Shown piece by piece: positions 8,330 to 17,863 of a stretch of DNA of 36,989 bases (positions are counted from its first letter, which is position 1; the number at the start of each line of letters is the position of its first letter). The position numbers were made by a program, and so were the translations under genes. Below the pieces are notes generated by a model. That model did no database searches. It was not told the DNA's origin and saw only the letters and a program-made list of their open reading frames with translations. The DNA is from Deinococcus ruber (GTDB taxonomy: Bacteria > Deinococcota > Deinococci > Deinococcales > Deinococcaceae): positions 1-36,989 of the forward strand of contig NZ_BMQL01000048.1 in the NCBI RefSeq assembly GCF_014648095.1, in the 5' to 3' direction.

Positions 8330-9162
8330 GCGAGCTGGTCCCCCAGCCGCCGCGCTCGCTGGGCTTCCGCACCAATGTCGCGCTGCTTGTGCAGGCGGGC
8401 AGCACCGCCGAGCAGAAAGACGGCTATCAGGTCATCCGCACGCCGAAGAACCCGACCTTCTGGTGGGGAAATTTCCTGCTGCTGAGCGAGGTGCCCGAGC
8501 CGGACGCGCTTCCGGGCTGGCTGCACACCTTCGGGTGGGAATTCCCGGAGGCGCGGCATGTCGCCCTGGGGCTGGACGTGCCGGATCAGCTGAGCCTGGA
8601 CGTGCCGCCCGGCGCGGGCCTCACCCTGACCCGCGCCGCCGTGATGACGCTGGAGTGCTCAGGGCGTGTGCCGCCGCCTCACCTCAACACGCAGGCCGAG
8701 TACCGCCCGCTTTCTTCCGACGCCGACTGGCAGCAGGCACTGACGCTGCGGCTGGCGACCAACGACACGCTTGAGCCGGGTGCTTACCAGCACTTCGCCC
8801 GTCGCCGCCTGACGCTGCTGCGCGAACAGGCCGAGGCCGGACGGGGAGCGTGGTTCGGAGCCTTTCTGGACGGACAGATGGTGGCGGGCATGGGGCTGTA
8901 TGCCGCAGGCGACGGGCTGGCCCGCTTTCAGACGGTGGAAACGCACCCGGCGTTCCGGCGGCGCGGGCTGTGCGGCAGTCTGGTGACCTACGCGGTGAAC
9001 TGGGGCTTCGAGCATCTGGGCGCACACACGCTGGTGATGGTGGCCGACCCCGAAGACGAGGCTATTCGCGTGTACCGCTCGCTGGGCTTTTGCGAAAGCG
9101 AGTGGCAGTGGAGCCTTGAACGCGCCCCAGTGGGAGAACTGCTGAGCAGCGAGCGACCCTGA
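8326..9162 (+). CDS. GNAT family N-acetyltransferase with N-terminal extension
   Basis: The 278-residue protein has a C-terminal GNAT domain (about residues 125-270). The acetyl-CoA loop region is VETHPAFRRRGLCGSLV and the closing segment is VYRSLGFCESEWQWS. The first 120 residues, with TPKNPTFWWGNFLLL, form a second domain that looks like a degenerate GNAT half, as in some two-domain acetyltransferases. The acceptor is unknown. AGGAG at 8313-8317 supports the start. A strong hairpin terminator follows. Confidence 0.82.
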   Translation: MSELVPQPPRSLGFRTNVALLVQAGSTAEQKDGYQVIRTPKNPTFWWGNFLLLSEVPEPDALPGWLHTFGWEFPEARHVALGLDVPDQLSLDVPPGAGLTLTRAAVMTLECSGRVPPPHLNTQAEYRPLSSDADWQQALTLRLATNDTLEPGAYQHFARRRLTLLREQAEAGRGAWFGAFLDGQMVAGMGLYAAGDGLARFQTVETHPAFRRRGLCGSLVTYAVNWGFEHLGAHTLVMVADPEDEAIRVYRSLGFCESEWQWSLERAPVGELLSSERP

Positions 9163-9218
9163 CAGTCGGCAGCGCTGCCACACAAGGAAAAGGCTGGCGC
9201 GGGCGATGAACCGCAAGC

Positions 9219-9265
9219 AGTCGGCCCGCGTCCGTTGAGTCTGGACGCGGGCCGACTGTTCTTTC
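9219..9265. terminator. Strong hairpin terminator between convergent genes
   Basis: A perfect 15-bp stem is formed by 9219-9233 and 9243-9257 around a 9-nt loop. It is followed on the plus strand by a T-rich stretch. It ends the GNAT transcript and probably also the minus-strand gene ending at 9267. Confidence 0.88.
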
Positions 9266-9266
9266 T

Positions 9267-9704
9267 CTAGAAATCTTCTTCCAGCAGCAGTTCGTCGTGG
9301 TGGGTCATGTTGGGGTGGCGCGGCAACCGCTCGGCGGCGATCAGCAGGTCGCAGACCTCAGCCCGCTCCAGCCCGACCAGAATGCTGGGGCACAGGGTCA
9401 GCTCGAAGGTCGGGCGGTGCGGAAGGCGCGAACAGTCGAGCAGGCAGACCTCGAAGACATACTCGCTCGACAGCTGGAACTCTGGATTGCGGCTCCTCAT
9501 CACCAGTGCGCCGTATCCGTTTTCGAAACAGAAGGTATGAAGCTGTCCTTCCGGTGTCTGCTGAATACCCGGTTGCGAGAGCACACCGTCAAAACTGGGC
9601 GTTTCGATCAGCAGATGCGGTTGCTCGTCGTCGTCCGATGGCGTGAAGACACTCACCGGGCAGTATTCCTGCTCAGATTCATACCTCCAACGATACGCAC
9701 ACAT
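9267..9704 (-). CDS. Hypothetical protein, 145 residues
   Basis: I do not recognise a family. The protein is acidic, soluble and free of a signal peptide or membrane segment. It begins MCAYRWRYESEQEY, and the middle (ENGYGALVMRSRNPEF) and the end (NMTHHDELLLEEDF) look structured rather than repetitive. AGGAAAG lies upstream of the ATG at 9704; a GTG directly before it at 9707 is an alternative start. Codon use resembles the neighbours, so it is probably a real gene. It is transcribed alone, between a divergent MFS gene and a convergent GNAT gene. Confidence 0.65.
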   Translation of the reverse strand: MCAYRWRYESEQEYCPVSVFTPSDDDEQPHLLIETPSFDGVLSQPGIQQTPEGQLHTFCFENGYGALVMRSRNPEFQLSSEYVFEVCLLDCSRLPHRPTFELTLCPSILVGLERAEVCDLLIAAERLPRHPNMTHHDELLLEEDF

Positions 9705-9761
9705 CACTTACTCTTTCCTGACGCCCCCTGTCGGCGACCCAGGCTGAAGGCGCAGACGCTC

Positions 9762-9767
9762 TACAAT
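9762..9767 (+). promoter_or_regulatory. -10 box for leaderless MFS gene
   Basis: TACAAT is followed by 8 nt and then the ATG at 9776, with no Shine-Dalgarno sequence. Transcription probably starts at or beside the start codon. Confidence 0.6.
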
Positions 9768-9775
9768 CCCACTCG

Positions 9776-10924
9776 ATGCCCTGGAGCCAACCTGCCCTCG
9801 TCGTACGCTGCATTCTGCTGCTGATGTGCAGCGAATTCGTGCGAACCGGGCTGCTGGTGTCGTATCTGCCGCTGGTGGCCCCGCACCTGGGACTGAGCGT
9901 GGCGGCGGTGGGGCTGCTGTTCAGCCTGCACTATCTGGCCGACGCTGTTGCCAAGGGGCCAGTCGGCGTTCTGACCGAGCGTTACGGCCTGGGGCGGGTG
10001 CTGCTGCTGGGCGCAGTTCTGGGAACCGCGATGCTGTGGCTGCTGCACCGCAGCCCCTCGGTGCCGCTGCTGGCCCTGCTCTCGACCTGCTGGGGACTGT
10101 GCTACGCGGCGCTGTGGCCCGGTGTGATGGCAGCGGCGCAACACTTCGCCCGCCCCGGCATGACCGCCCGCGCCCTGGCGATTACCTCGGTGTGTTCGGT
10201 GCCGCCGATTGTGCTGGGACTGGTGGGCGTGGGACAACTGATGCAGCGGGCCGCGCCGCTGGGCCTGCCCGTTCTGCTGACGGCGCAACTGGCGGCCCTG
10301 ATCCTGGGTGCCAGCGTGGTACGGCTGAAACTTCCCCGCAGCGAGCAACTTGCCCCGGCAGCCCAGCGGCGACCCTTCCGGGAACGCTGGGGCCGCGTGG
10401 CCGGGCTGCTGCCTGCCGCCCTGGCCCAGACGGCCGCTCCGGCCCTGCTCGCCACCGTCTTCTATCCGCTGCTGGCGCGGCTGAACGTGCACCTGTCTCA
10501 GCTCGCGCTGCCCGTCGCCCTGGGCGTGCTGGTGGGGCTGGTAACGCTCTGGACAGCCTCAAGACTGGCCGACCGCACCCATCCCCGCGCCGCCCTGACG
10601 CCGGGGCTGCTGCTGCTGGCCCTGACCTTCTTCGTGGCCGGGCTGCCCGACCTGAAAGGCCACCTGCCGCTGGTCACGGTGCTGGGCGGCCTGGGCTACG
10701 GCTTTTTTATCGCAGGCTGGAACGGGCTGATCGGGCGCACCCTCCCCGCCGAGTACCGCGCCGCCGCCTGGGGCACCGTCATGGCGGTCGAGTCGCTGGG
10801 CACCGCGCTGGGGCCGCTGCTGGGAGCCTTCATGTGGAACCTGTGGGGGCAGCCGGGGGTGTTCTGGACGGGCACGGGGATTTTTCTGCTGGTGCAGGGG
10901 TATTACTGGAGCGTGCAGAAGTGA
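9776..10924 (+). CDS. Major facilitator superfamily transporter
   Basis: The 382-residue protein is almost entirely hydrophobic and shows about twelve predicted helices in two halves joined by a basic loop near residues 185-205. The loop between helices 2 and 3 (LADAVAKGPVGVLTERYG) fits MFS motif A. The substrate cannot be inferred. The gene is monocistronic and leaderless. A heptamer repeat element starts one base after its TGA, so the element occupies the whole gap to the convergent kinase gene. Confidence 0.85.
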   Translation: MPWSQPALVVRCILLLMCSEFVRTGLLVSYLPLVAPHLGLSVAAVGLLFSLHYLADAVAKGPVGVLTERYGLGRVLLLGAVLGTAMLWLLHRSPSVPLLALLSTCWGLCYAALWPGVMAAAQHFARPGMTARALAITSVCSVPPIVLGLVGVGQLMQRAAPLGLPVLLTAQLAALILGASVVRLKLPRSEQLAPAAQRRPFRERWGRVAGLLPAALAQTAAPALLATVFYPLLARLNVHLSQLALPVALGVLVGLVTLWTASRLADRTHPRAALTPGLLLLALTFFVAGLPDLKGHLPLVTVLGGLGYGFFIAGWNGLIGRTLPAEYRAAAWGTVMAVESLGTALGPLLGAFMWNLWGQPGVFWTGTGIFLLVQGYYWSVQK

Positions 10925-10925
10925 A

Positions 10926-11096
10926 GGGCTGTGGGCCTTGAGCTCTGGGCTATGAGCTATGAGCCACCGCCACGGCATCTTGAAGCATCTGACCTTCAGC
11001 CCCTCTTCAGGGGGGGCCGCCGCGTCAGCGGCTGGGGGGTGCTCTCTTCCGCCCAGAGCCCAGAGCTCATAGCTCAAGGCCCACAGCCCACAGCTC
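10926..11096. repeat. Heptanucleotide inverted-arm element, family 2, copy A
   Basis: The left arm (10926-10967) has six heptamers: GGGCTGT, GGGCCTT, GAGCTCT, GGGCTAT, GAGCTAT, GAGCCAC. The right arm (11055-11096), read on the minus strand, has GAGCTGT, GGGCTGT, GGGCCTT, GAGCTAT, GAGCTCT, GGGCTCT. Consensus is GRGCYNT. Between them lies a 45-nt core (10997-11041) identical to the one in copy B. That core can form CCCCT-CTTC-AGGGG and GCCGC/GCGGC hairpins. The last unit supplies two bases of the TGA stop of the minus-strand kinase gene. Confidence 0.85.
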
Positions 11097-12417
11097 AAAT
11101 CTCCGCGCCGGGCAGCTCCTCGGCGTCCAGACCTTCCAGGCCAGCCAGCGCCAGCAGTTCCAGATCGTCCTCGTCCGACTCGTCCAGCGCTGGCAGACAC
11201 ACCTCGAAGGTCGCGCCGCCGCCGGGCGTGTCCTTGACGCTCAGGCTTCCCCGGTGGGCGGTAATCACCTGCTGGGCGATGGTCAGGCCCAGGCCCGCCG
11301 ACCCCGCCTCCTTGCCCCGGTAAAACTTGTCGAAGATGCGCGGCTTCACGTCGTCGGGAATGCCGGGGCCGTGGTCGATAATCTCGATGCACAGGTCTTT
11401 TCCCTGCTGATACGCCTGAATGCTCACCAGCGCCGGGCTGCCGCACACCCGCACGGCATTGCCAACCAGATTGACGAACACCTGCGTCAGCCGCCCCGGA
11501 TCGGCGACGATTTCCAGCGGCGGCGTCTGAACGGCCACACCATAATCGCGGCCCACCGCGTGCAGCAGCTCGGCCAGATCGACAAAATGCGGTTCGATGC
11601 TCTGCACCAGTTCGCCGCGTGTCAGTTGCAGCAGATCGTTCACGAGGCGGGTCATGTTCTGTGCTACCCGCAACGCGTCCGAGAGCGTCTGCGACACGCC
11701 GACCTCGCGTTCCAGACGCCGCAGATAGCCCAGCAGCGCGGTCAGAGGGGTGCGGAGTTCGTGGCTGGTCTCGGCCAGAAAGGTCTTCTGAAGATTCAGC
11801 GACTCGGCCAGCTGCCGGGCGGTGTCTTCCTGCTGAAGTCGGCGCTCCTCGGCCACCGCGTTCAGCTGCTCGACCTGCCGCAGCCTCGCCTGAAGCGTCA
11901 GGTTCAGCCCCCGAATCTCGGCTTCGGCCAGTCGCCGCCGCTCGCGCTCGGCAAATTCCGACAGCGCCCGCCGCACTGCCGGGGCCAGCCGCTCCAGGCG
12001 CTGCTTCAGCACGTAATCGGTCACGCCCCGGCGCAGGGTATCGACCGCCACTTCCTCGCCCATTGCCCCGGTCACGATGATGAAGGGCAGATGCGGCGCG
12101 ACGCTGTGGGCCAGCTCGAAGGCCGACAGCCCGTCGTAGGTGGGCAGCGAAAAATCCGAGATGATCAGGTGGGGGCGAAACTCGGTCAGGGCGGCCCGGA
12201 ACGACGCTTCATCCTCGGCCTGAAGAAAATCCGGGACGGGCGTGAGCTGGTCTTCCAGAGCGCTGCGAACGAGTTCGTGATCGAGCAGATTGTCTTCCAG
12301 GTGCAGCACCCGGAGCTGTGTCAGGCCGCCCGGCGTGGTCCAGGGCTGACTGGCAACAGAGGAAGAACCGGAAGAGGACGGCGAAATGGAAGCTTGGGTT
12401 GAAGGGGGTTGGGTCAT
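11095..12417 (-). CDS. Hybrid receiver-histidine kinase
   Basis: The 440-residue protein starts with a receiver domain (about residues 35-150) with LEDN, phospho-acceptor Asp88 in IISDFSLP, T116 and Lys138. A coiled segment (155-210) leads to a HisKA domain with SHELRTP (His219). The ATPase domain follows, with NLVGNAV (N box), DHGPGIPD (G1), FDKFYRG (F) and GLGLTIA (G2). No membrane segment is visible, so it should be cytoplasmic. Receiver-first order suggests it takes phosphate from another kinase and then signals through its own. Its ATG overlaps the stop of the large kinase gene (ATGA). The acidic C-terminal tail ends inside a repeat element. Confidence 0.92.
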   Translation of the reverse strand: MTQPPSTQASISPSSSGSSSVASQPWTTPGGLTQLRVLHLEDNLLDHELVRSALEDQLTPVPDFLQAEDEASFRAALTEFRPHLIISDFSLPTYDGLSAFELAHSVAPHLPFIIVTGAMGEEVAVDTLRRGVTDYVLKQRLERLAPAVRRALSEFAERERRRLAEAEIRGLNLTLQARLRQVEQLNAVAEERRLQQEDTARQLAESLNLQKTFLAETSHELRTPLTALLGYLRRLEREVGVSQTLSDALRVAQNMTRLVNDLLQLTRGELVQSIEPHFVDLAELLHAVGRDYGVAVQTPPLEIVADPGRLTQVFVNLVGNAVRVCGSPALVSIQAYQQGKDLCIEIIDHGPGIPDDVKPRIFDKFYRGKEAGSAGLGLTIAQQVITAHRGSLSVKDTPGGGATFEVCLPALDESDEDDLELLALAGLEGLDAEELPGAEI

Positions 12418-15400
12418 GACATCCTCTCTGTAATTGGACGGGATTCGTGCGCGGATACTTCTGATGTCGAGGCTTCAGAGCTCGGGGCGGCGTGCAGAGA
12501 CGCTGGAGACGGCCCCAGCGGGAGCGCCAGCCAGAAGGTCGCCCCCGGCTGGCCCGGCACCCCGGATTCGGCCCACACCCGTCCCCCGTGCCGCGCCACG
12601 ATACGCCGCACGTTCGCCAGCCCGATGCCGGTGCCCTCGAACTCGTCGCTGCGGTGCAGGCGCTGGAACACGCCGAACAGTTTATCCACATAGGCGGGGT
12701 CGAATCCCACGCCGTTGTCACGGACACCGATCCACAGTTCCTGCTCCACCTGCCGCGACTCGACCTCGATGACCGCCTGCTCGCGGGTACGGGTGTATTT
12801 CAGGGCGTTGGAGAGCAGGTTGTCGAAGACCTGCCGCAGCAACGCCGGATCGCCGTCGACCACCGGCAGCGGCGCGACCTGCCACGTCACGGCACGTTCA
12901 CCCTGGTCGGGGGCCATGCCCTGAATGCTCCTCCTGACCACCTCTGTCAGATCGACGCGGCTGAGCCTGAGTTCGGTGCGCGAGGTGCGCGAGAACTCCA
13001 GCAGATCGTCGATCAGCACGCTCATACGGCTCGCCGCGTCGGTCATGATGCCCAGATAGCGCTGGCCCTTGCTGCTCAGGTCGGAGCCGCTTTCCTTGCG
13101 GAACAGTTCGGCAAAGCCCAGGATGTGCCGCAGCGGGGTTCTCAGGTCGTGCGACACTGAATACGAGAAGGCTTCGAGTTCGCTGTTGGCCTCGCGGAGC
13201 TGCGCGGTGCGTTCCAGCACCCGCTGTTCGAGCGAGTTGTTCAGCTCCTGCAACGAATTCTGCGCGAGCTGAAGGCGGGCCAGCAGGCGGCGGTTGTCGA
13301 GCGCGGTGGTCAGGCGCAGCGCCAGCTCCTGCGCCACTTCCGGTTCGCGGTCGCCCAGCGTCTGCCGGAACCCCAGCGCCAGCAGGCCCAGCGGGGGTTC
13401 CGATTCCGGCACCTCGTCGGCATCCAGCGCGGCACCGGGCAGCGGAGCGCGGCTGAGCGGAAAGAACATCGCCGCCGACAGCCCGTAGTCGTGCAGCCGT
13501 TCGCTCTGCACCACGGTCGGCTCGTGGCGATGCAGCAGCCGCTCGACCAGTTCGCGCAGGCTCGTCAGCTCAGATTCTTCGGGGTGGGCCGTCAGGCGGG
13601 CATGACCCACCATCAGCGGCGGCGAATGGCCCGGCAGCCCCCACCCCGGCAGGCTCCACGGGGCCTGTGCCTGCGTCGCCCCGGCAGCTTCAGACGACGG
13701 CTCGTCGGTCTGCCACAGCACCGCCACATCCGCAAAGCGCGAGGTCAGCAGCCGGAGCGCCTGCACCATGCCGCTGTCGGGGCCGCCGGGGCGGGAAGAC
13801 GTGCCCTCGACCGGGCAGACCTCTGCCGCCCCATCCGGAACGCGGGCGCTCAGAACCTGGCTGAAGTCGGCCAGCAGCCGCGAATTCACCTCGGCATACA
13901 CCTGATCGTCGATGTCGGTGCTACTCGCCACCCACTCCAGCACCTCGCCGTGTTCGCCGCGCACCGGGCGGCCCCGCGTGACGAAGGTGCGGTACACGCC
14001 GCTGCGCGACCTCAGGCGGTGCTCGATTTCCAGATCGTGCCCGCCCTTCAGCGCCGCCTGCCAGCGCTGCACGAACTCGGCGCGGTCGTCGGGGTGCAGC
14101 ACGCTGACCAGATCGACCACGCCGGAACCGGGGGCCGCAGCGTCGCTGTCCAGCGGCCCGACGTAATCGGTCCAGCGCTGATTGACGTACGTCAGCGCTC
14201 CGGCGGGGTCGGTCAGAAACACGATCTGCGGCATCGCCTCCAGCACGCCCTGATAGCGCCGCTCTCCCTCGCGCCGCAGCCGGTCGGCCTGAAGGCGCTC
14301 GGAGATGTCGCGGATCACTTCGAGCTGGCCCAGCACCTCGCCGTGTTCGCCCAACACCGGGCTGCGCTGCATCTCGCCGTAAAAGCTCTGGCTGCCGCGC
14401 CGCCGAAACAGCGTGGTGACGAGGTGCGGGCCGGGCAGCGCGTCCAGACGGTCCAGCAGCCGCGTGTCGAGGTGCAGATCGGCCAGCCGAGAGCCGCGCA
14501 GTTCGTCGGGGCGCAGACCGAACAGCTGTTCGGAGGCGTCGTTGGCGAACAGGATTCGGCCCGAGGTATCGGCAAAGATGGCGATGTCCTGCATGGCTCG
14601 GAACACTGCGCCCAGTTCGGCCCGCGAGCGTTCCAGATGGCTCTGCGAGACGGTCAGGCGGCGGCTGATCTCCTCGGCCCGCCGCCGCGCCCGCACCTGC
14701 GCCTGCGTTGCCAGGGCTGCCAGCACGCCCACCAGCACTCCGGCCACCAACACCATCCAGGGCAGGAGCGCCACGGTGTCGAGGCCGAAACCGGGCGACG
14801 CACTGAAATCGAGCGTCCACTGCTGCCCGGAGAAGTCCAGCACATGCTGCTGATGAAAAGCGGCCCGCCCGCTGCCGGGCTGTTCCCGGTTGCCCGACAG
14901 CAGCTGTCCGTCGAGGGTAATCCGCAGCGACAGTTGCTCGCCCTTCAGTGCAGCCGAGGCCGGAAGCACCGCGCTGAGCTGCACCGGCACGTACAGCACA
15001 CCCACCACCCGCCTCTGCACCCGCGTCGCCAGAAACAGCAGGATGCCTCTGCGGTCGGTCAAAGAGGTATTGGCGAGCACCACCCGGCCTGTCGCCGTGA
15101 CCTCGCCGCTCTGAATCGCCGCGTCCAGTGCCCTGCGGCGGGTGGCGTCGGTGTACATGTCGAAGCCGATCACGTTGCGGTTGGACGCCTCCGCCGGAGA
15201 CAGGAACACGATGGGAACCGACACCGGCAGCGCACTGGGCGGATGCACCGCCACGGTGGGCAGGCCAGTCAGATACGGCAGCTGGCCGGCGAAGAAGGCG
15301 CGGTCGGCGGGCCGGATCAGCGGTGCGTAGCCCACACTCCGCAGGCCCGGATAGCGCGTGGGCAGATCGAGGCCCGCCACCAGCCGCTCGAACTGCGAAG

Positions 15401-15662
15401 AGGTGAGGGTATCGCTGGCTTCCCAGGCGGCACGGGCAGCATTCAGCAGCGTGCCGTAATTCTGAAGGCGCTGCCGCAGCTCGCGTTCGTAGGCGGCCAC
15501 ACGCAGCTCGAAGCGGGCGGCCTGCTGCTGCTGCACGAACCCGCGCACAATAAACGTCGCCATGATGGTGAGCAGCAGAATCAGCCCCAGCACGGCCAGC
15601 GGCGCGGGAGAAGGTCGGCCCGCCACAGACGCGCCCAGGTCCGGGGGGCCGGGGTCGCTCAT
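12414..15662 (-). CDS. Membrane CHASE-PAS-PAS-GAF-type sensor histidine kinase
   Basis: The 1082-residue protein has a membrane helix near residues 20-43, then an extracytoplasmic CHASE-like sensor (about 50-290; YPGLRSVGYAP and NRNVIGFDMYTD). A second helix lies at about 297-320. Inside are two PAS domains (about 345-455 and 465-585) and a GAF-like region (about 590-795) ahead of a coiled linker. The kinase core has SVSHDLRTP (His838), NLLSNALKY, DNGVGFD, GVFQRLHR and GTGIGLA, of the type common in bacteriophytochromes. CHASE domains bind small ligands; the one sensed here is unknown. Both ends overlap neighbours by ATGA. Confidence 0.93.
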   Translation of the reverse strand: MSDPGPPDLGASVAGRPSPAPLAVLGLILLLTIMATFIVRGFVQQQQAARFELRVAAYERELRQRLQNYGTLLNAARAAWEASDTLTSSQFERLVAGLDLPTRYPGLRSVGYAPLIRPADRAFFAGQLPYLTGLPTVAVHPPSALPVSVPIVFLSPAEASNRNVIGFDMYTDATRRRALDAAIQSGEVTATGRVVLANTSLTDRRGILLFLATRVQRRVVGVLYVPVQLSAVLPASAALKGEQLSLRITLDGQLLSGNREQPGSGRAAFHQQHVLDFSGQQWTLDFSASPGFGLDTVALLPWMVLVAGVLVGVLAALATQAQVRARRRAEEISRRLTVSQSHLERSRAELGAVFRAMQDIAIFADTSGRILFANDASEQLFGLRPDELRGSRLADLHLDTRLLDRLDALPGPHLVTTLFRRRGSQSFYGEMQRSPVLGEHGEVLGQLEVIRDISERLQADRLRREGERRYQGVLEAMPQIVFLTDPAGALTYVNQRWTDYVGPLDSDAAAPGSGVVDLVSVLHPDDRAEFVQRWQAALKGGHDLEIEHRLRSRSGVYRTFVTRGRPVRGEHGEVLEWVASSTDIDDQVYAEVNSRLLADFSQVLSARVPDGAAEVCPVEGTSSRPGGPDSGMVQALRLLTSRFADVAVLWQTDEPSSEAAGATQAQAPWSLPGWGLPGHSPPLMVGHARLTAHPEESELTSLRELVERLLHRHEPTVVQSERLHDYGLSAAMFFPLSRAPLPGAALDADEVPESEPPLGLLALGFRQTLGDREPEVAQELALRLTTALDNRRLLARLQLAQNSLQELNNSLEQRVLERTAQLREANSELEAFSYSVSHDLRTPLRHILGFAELFRKESGSDLSSKGQRYLGIMTDAASRMSVLIDDLLEFSRTSRTELRLSRVDLTEVVRRSIQGMAPDQGERAVTWQVAPLPVVDGDPALLRQVFDNLLSNALKYTRTREQAVIEVESRQVEQELWIGVRDNGVGFDPAYVDKLFGVFQRLHRSDEFEGTGIGLANVRRIVARHGGRVWAESGVPGQPGATFWLALPLGPSPASLHAAPSSEASTSEVSAHESRPITERMS

Positions 15663-16462
15663 CCGACCACCGCCAACGCGTCCAGAAAGACCCGGATCGG
15701 CACCTCCACTCCTGTCCAGGCGGTAAAGGCCAGCCTCGCCTGCTGCGCCAGCATCTCCAGGCCGTTTTCGGCCCGCAGGCCAGCGGCGCGGGCGTCGTAC
15801 ATCAGCCGGGTTTCGGCGGGCTTGTACACCATGTCGTAGACCAGCGCCGACGACGGCAGGACACTGAATTCAAAGCCGGGCAACGGCGACTGTGCCGCGT
15901 CACTCAGGCCAGCACTCGACGCGTTCACGATCAGCTGAATGCTCGGCCAGGGCACCGCCTCCAGCGCACAGGCAGTGCCCCCCAGCTCACGCGTCAGTTC
16001 CACCGCTTTTTCGTGGGTGCGGTTGACCACGTACACCCCGCGTCCCTGCGAACGCAGCGCCCAAACCGCTGCCCGCGCCGCGCCGCCCGCACCCAGCACC
16101 ACCGCGCCGCCCTGCCTATGGTCTCCTGCTGACGCCAGCGCTGCCAGAAAGCCCGGCGCATCGGTGTTGTCGCCGTGAAGCATGCCGCCCCGGTTGACCA
16201 CGGTATTGACCGCGCCAATCGCCCGCGCCGCGCTGCTCAGGGTGTCCAGCAGCGGCAGTACGGCTTCCTTGTGCGGCAGGCTGAGATTGGCACCCAGCAC
16301 GTCCGGTTGCCTCAGAGTCTGAATGTACGTGGCCAGAAGGTCTGGCGGCACACGTACAGCTTCGTAGTGCGCGTCGATCCCGGCGTGCCCGAACGCCGCA
16401 TTGTGCATGGCGGGCGAACGCGAGTGCGCTGCCGGGTCGGCAAACAGAAAGGCCCGCTTCAC
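15659..16462 (-). CDS. aroE: Shikimate dehydrogenase
   Basis: This 267-residue NADP-dependent enzyme reduces 3-dehydroshikimate to shikimate in aromatic amino acid synthesis. Signature elements are SRSPAMHNAAF (shikimate site), SLPHKEAV (catalytic Lys), GDNTDAPGF (catalytic Asp) and the nucleotide-binding GAGGAARA. The GTG start at 16462 lies 7 nt after TAAGCT, so the mRNA is probably leaderless. Unusually, it is the first gene of an operon with two signalling kinases: its TGA overlaps the ATG of the large histidine kinase. I infer no functional link beyond co-transcription. Confidence 0.95.
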   Translation of the reverse strand: MKRAFLFADPAAHSRSPAMHNAAFGHAGIDAHYEAVRVPPDLLATYIQTLRQPDVLGANLSLPHKEAVLPLLDTLSSAARAIGAVNTVVNRGGMLHGDNTDAPGFLAALASAGDHRQGGAVVLGAGGAARAAVWALRSQGRGVYVVNRTHEKAVELTRELGGTACALEAVPWPSIQLIVNASSAGLSDAAQSPLPGFEFSVLPSSALVYDMVYKPAETRLMYDARAAGLRAENGLEMLAQQARLAFTAWTGVEVPIRVFLDALAVVG

Positions 16463-16816
16463 GCCTCACAGCTTAGCAAGGCCAGTGCGCCGCAGCGTAG
16501 GCGACAGGACCATCTGACGGGGGGGCAAATCTGCGGCTGGCAGCGGCTTACGCCATTTCCCAGATGTGAGCGTCTCATCTTTCGTGCCAGATTGTGCCGT
16601 GCGACACGTCCGCTCCCCCCCCGTGGCGGGAAAATAGAGCATCCGAACTCCCTCCCGCCTTTTCCTCCCCGGCTTCCGCGCCTGGGAGCGTTCTGACGTT
16701 CTCGGACAAAAGCCCCAGACACGTGGGGCCGACTCCCTGCTCTGTGCCTTCTCACTTGCCCTGGTTTCAGGCTCTCAGCCCGGTACCAGCGCTGTCATGA
16801 CCCCTTTGGAGTTCTC
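16463..16816. other. Intergenic region between divergent aroE and phoH
   Basis: About 350 bases without a gene of normal size. On the minus side it holds the aroE -10 box. Near 16712-16729 a 6-bp stem (GCCCCA/TGGGGC) could form. At the phoH end is a 7-codon ORF (16797-16820). I see no convincing full sigma-70 promoter for phoH, no operator palindrome and no RNA gene. Confidence 0.5.
16470..16475 (-). promoter_or_regulatory. -10 box for leaderless aroE
   Basis: On the minus strand TAAGCT lies 7 nt before the aroE GTG, without a Shine-Dalgarno sequence between them. Confidence 0.5.

Positions 16817-16820
<4 letters not shown>
16797..16820 (+). CDS. Seven-codon ORF overlapping the phoH start
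   Basis: ATG at 16797 opens MTPLEFS, whose TGA overlaps the phoH TTG as TTGA (16817-16820). The GGAG used by phoH (16808-16811) lies inside it. Ribosomes ending this ORF could re-initiate at the weak TTG. Its size makes chance occurrence possible. Confidence 0.25.
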
Positions 16821-17848
<1,028 letters not shown>

Positions 17849-17863
17849 TTGATCTGGTGGCCC

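Noticed and set aside
10926..11096. CRISPR array
   Set aside because: Units are 7 nt with no unique spacers and arms are inverted; no cas genes nearby.
10926..11096. Miniature transposon with target duplication
   Set aside because: Ends are heptamer arrays of variable number, not fixed terminal repeats, and I see no convincing target-site duplication.
13491..15839. Long open frame antisense to the large histidine kinase
   Set aside because: His/Arg/Gln/Pro-rich translation typical of the reverse strand of a GC-rich gene; the opposite strand carries clear kinase domains.
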